DNA from: Saccoglossus kowalevskii
Taxonomy: Eukaryota; Hemichordata; Enteropneusta; Harrimaniidae
Assembly (NCBI RefSeq): GCF_000003605.2
Contig: NW_003120926.1
Span: 164,969-202,203, forward strand
DNA: 37,235 nucleotides
Direction: 5' to 3'
Of the stretch, positions 35,078-37,235 are shown one piece after another. The stretch's first letter is position 1. The number at the start of each line of letters is the position of its first letter. A model generated the notes under the pieces. The model saw only the letters and a program-made list of their open reading frames with translations, was not told the DNA's origin and made no database searches. Position numbers and translations under genes: made by a program.

Positions 35078-35201
35078 TGCATTTAACCCTAATGCACATT
35101 TCTTACCAATCATATTGCTGTGGCAAATGTGTAGCACTAAAACAGTTGATTATCAAATGTTTCTCGTCTCTTTTGTTTTTTTCCAGAATCTACACTCGCT
35201 A

Positions 35202-36879
35202 ATGTACACAACTAAATTCGGTGTCAAGCTGGCCATGAGAAACACCACAATCAGTCTATTTCTGTTCCTTCTATTTTGTGGATTTTCTGTATACGTGCTT
35301 TTGTTCACAAAATTGTATACAAAGCTGGACGTTAGACGCATCTTTATTGCGAGAGTGTTTGCAGATAGGTATATTTATTTTATTACCTTGTCCATATCAT
35401 CGTAAATGAAGGTATAAGAGGAGAAAATATATATATAGAAAATATATAATTTTTTCAAACTTGCATATGATATTGCCAAGTTTGATTTTGTACGTGTTCC
35501 ATGTGTATGGGTGTGTGTCTGTTTCACTGATATCTAAACAAACATTAATAATTAGATTTCGGTAAAACTTAGTACGTAGCTGCTCTGTACAAAGTTCAGA
35601 TTTGAATACTTTTTGATTGAAATCCGTGCACATTAATAACCTAATTTGCATGATAATTTGACAATTTGTAGTTGTTTCATGACTGTTTCACTGATATCTA
35701 AATAACCATTTAATGGATTTCGATGATACATAGATGCTATGCGTAGACCTGATTAGTTTTGGGTGAAAATGCTCGCATATTAATTACCTAATTTGCATAA
35801 TGATTAGTCAATTTTCCGCTCATATCTCAAATACTAACAATCATATTTCAATGAAACTTGGTACATAGATGTCATAAGACAATGCACAATGCTATGTTAA
35901 AAAAAAATGTTCATATTACCTAGTTGCATAGTAATTCATAATGTTTCGGCCTTCCATTGATATCTCATGTTCTAATCACATTCCAATGAAACTTTGTACA
36001 TAAATGGTTTGTGACATTCGCAAACCGTATTAGTTTTACATTATTTTATATGCATATTATTTACCTGATATGCATAATAATTAGTTTTCAGGTTTTCCAT
36101 CAGATGTAAAATAAAATTCATTAAACTTCAATAATTAGGATCACATTGTTTTTCCCTTGTGCATCTCAAATAGTGGACAAATATTAGTTGCCGAGCTTAT
36201 TCTTTGAATAATCTAATTGATTTTCGACAACACATTTATCAAACTTCTGTAGTAATTGTTATTTATTTACGCTCATGAAAAAATACTTTATTAATTTAAA
36301 TTAAAAATGTCAATATTATTTCTTAAAATGTGTTTGTTTTTCCTCCTTACAGGAAAAACATTACTAACAGTTTTCGCGCATAAGCCTGATTAGAATTTTC
36401 AAGAAAAAAATCTCAATCGAAGCTATGGAACTGGATCAAAGAAAATGGAAAACGCTGAATATTTTGACATACCATCTACCACGGCAGCAGAATTGTGCAG
36501 TCGTTGGCAACAGTGGAATTCTACGTAACAGCTCGTGTGGCGAAGACATTGACTCCAACGATTTTGTTTTCCGCTGTAATATTCCAGATGTTAACAATTA
36601 TGTCAAAGACGTTGGAACCAAAACAAACGTAAATATTGTATTCCAGACTACCATGCTTGAGCTATACAAACTGTCGTTAAAACAATCCACTAACGATGAG
36701 TTGTTGGAGCGGTTACGTTTTATTAATGACTCAATATTATGGTATCCAGAAAATTTTCAGAGTAAGACTGTAACTAACGTCACAGCAAAGGTTGCTCTGA
36801 GTTACCTGAACACTGAATTCAATCTGTCATTCCGGTTTGCTATCACAGCCGTTCCTCTATTCACTCACACTCTGAAACG
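35202..36879 (+). CDS. ST8SIA-like: ST8Sia-type alpha-2,8-sialyltransferase, 5' part (partial)
   Basis: ST8Sia enzymes are Golgi type II membrane proteins that move sialic acid from CMP-sialic acid onto sialylated glycans. Exon one starts after a strong acceptor (35181-35186). ATG at 35202 opens 55 codons plus two bases to 35368 (donor GTATAT): a short cytosolic tail, then a membrane anchor (SLFLFLLFCGFSVYVLLF, about residues 16-33). A second Met at residue 12 has a better context. The next exon carries the L-sialylmotif: CAVVGNSGILRNSSCGEDID, then FVFRCN, YVKDVGTKTN and, further on, DSILWYPENF. It ends at 36879 before GTAAAT, phase 2, so the S, III and VS motifs with the catalytic His lie beyond the window. 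Several N-glycosylation sequons are present (NSS, NDS, NVT, NLS). The junction is unclear: the best acceptor (36352) runs into stops in all frames, while weaker AGs at 36384 or 36393 keep the frame. Which ST8Sia subtype it is cannot be told. Confidence 0.8.
35512..36125. repeat. Diverged tandem repeat of about 140 bp in the sialyltransferase intron
   Basis: Four or more units begin with a CACTGATATCTAAA-like block, continue with ATTTCAATGAAACTTGGTAC, ACATAGATG, and close with ATTACCTAATTTGCATAAT and ATTAGT. They start near 35522, 35685, 35817 and 35953, with a partial at about 36095. It fills most of the intron between the two sialyltransferase exons. Confidence 0.65.
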
Positions 36880-36883
36880 GTAA

Positions 36884-37235
36884 ATGTGCTCCTGGTTCCT
36901 TACATATTAGCATTTTACTGACAGACAAATAAAGGTCATTGTCTTGTACCATGACTGTCTTGAATTGACCAATGAGGCCATTGACTTCGTTTTATGTCGT
37001 ATACTCGTGTTATGACAAAATGGGCACCCATAAACCATGGCATAAAATCAAATTTCCGACACGTTACAAGTTTTAACATATCAATTTTTACAGATATTGT
37101 ATGCGACAATCACTGACAATACAACACAAACGAGAGTTGCTGAATAGTTCGAGTTACGGACATCGAGTTACAAGAACAGAGTTACAAAAATGACCACGCC
37201 CATATTCCAGAAACCACGCCGAAATTACAACTATA
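36884..37235. other. Intron sequence of the sialyltransferase gene to window end
   Basis: After the donor at 36880 no further exon is recognisable. Near the right end GAGTTAC recurs three times within about 35 bp (37149-37186). The exon with the S-sialylmotif is expected further right. Confidence 0.5.

Noticed and set aside
1-37235. tRNA or rRNA genes
   Set aside because: I saw no cloverleaf with a GGTTCGA-type T-arm and no rRNA-like conserved blocks on either strand by eye; a tRNA scan would settle it.

Overview
This is an AT-rich, repeat-dense stretch of an invertebrate animal nuclear genome, from a draft scaffold (883 N from 16221 to 17103). The genes are intron-split with GT/AG junctions. 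The gene content (an ABCG1/ABCG4-type ABC transporter, an SLC16 monocarboxylate-type transporter and an alpha-2,8-sialyltransferase) together with frequent TACATGTA-like words fits a marine invertebrate. I lean to a non-vertebrate deuterostome such as a hemichordate, but a lophotrochozoan cannot be excluded from sequence alone.

Layout. From 1 to about 12656 there is no recognisable coding exon on either strand. The stretch is best read as the large first intron of an ABCG1/4-like gene whose first coding exon lies on the minus strand at 12657-12984; the ATP-binding and membrane exons would lie left of the window. This intron holds a 41-bp tandem array, TA-flanked MITEs, a CAGGG-ended MITE, a TTAA-flanked MITE, three copies of a CCAAT-bearing dispersed repeat and a cluster of nuclear-receptor half-sites. 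From about 13000 to 25000 is intergenic sequence with a 24-bp minisatellite, a second TTAA MITE, the assembly gap, a decayed LINE reverse-transcriptase fragment, a diverged minisatellite, a 23-bp minisatellite, and a decayed copy (minus, about 22438-24790) of a repetitive PIN/FEN-like nuclease gene family. From 25000 to 29700 I see no gene.

The right part carries two plus-strand genes. A complete four-coding-exon SLC16-family transporter (29904-33683) reconstructs to 428 residues with consistent phase-1 junctions. A partial ST8Sia-type sialyltransferase follows: signal-anchor exon at 35202-35368, L-sialylmotif exon from about 36394 to 36879, and the S/VS motifs beyond the window.

The three host genes have no evident functional link; they are ordinary neighbours. 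The most unusual material is the nuclease-like repetitive gene, the palindromic minisatellites, and the DR1-type half-site cluster in the ABCG intron.
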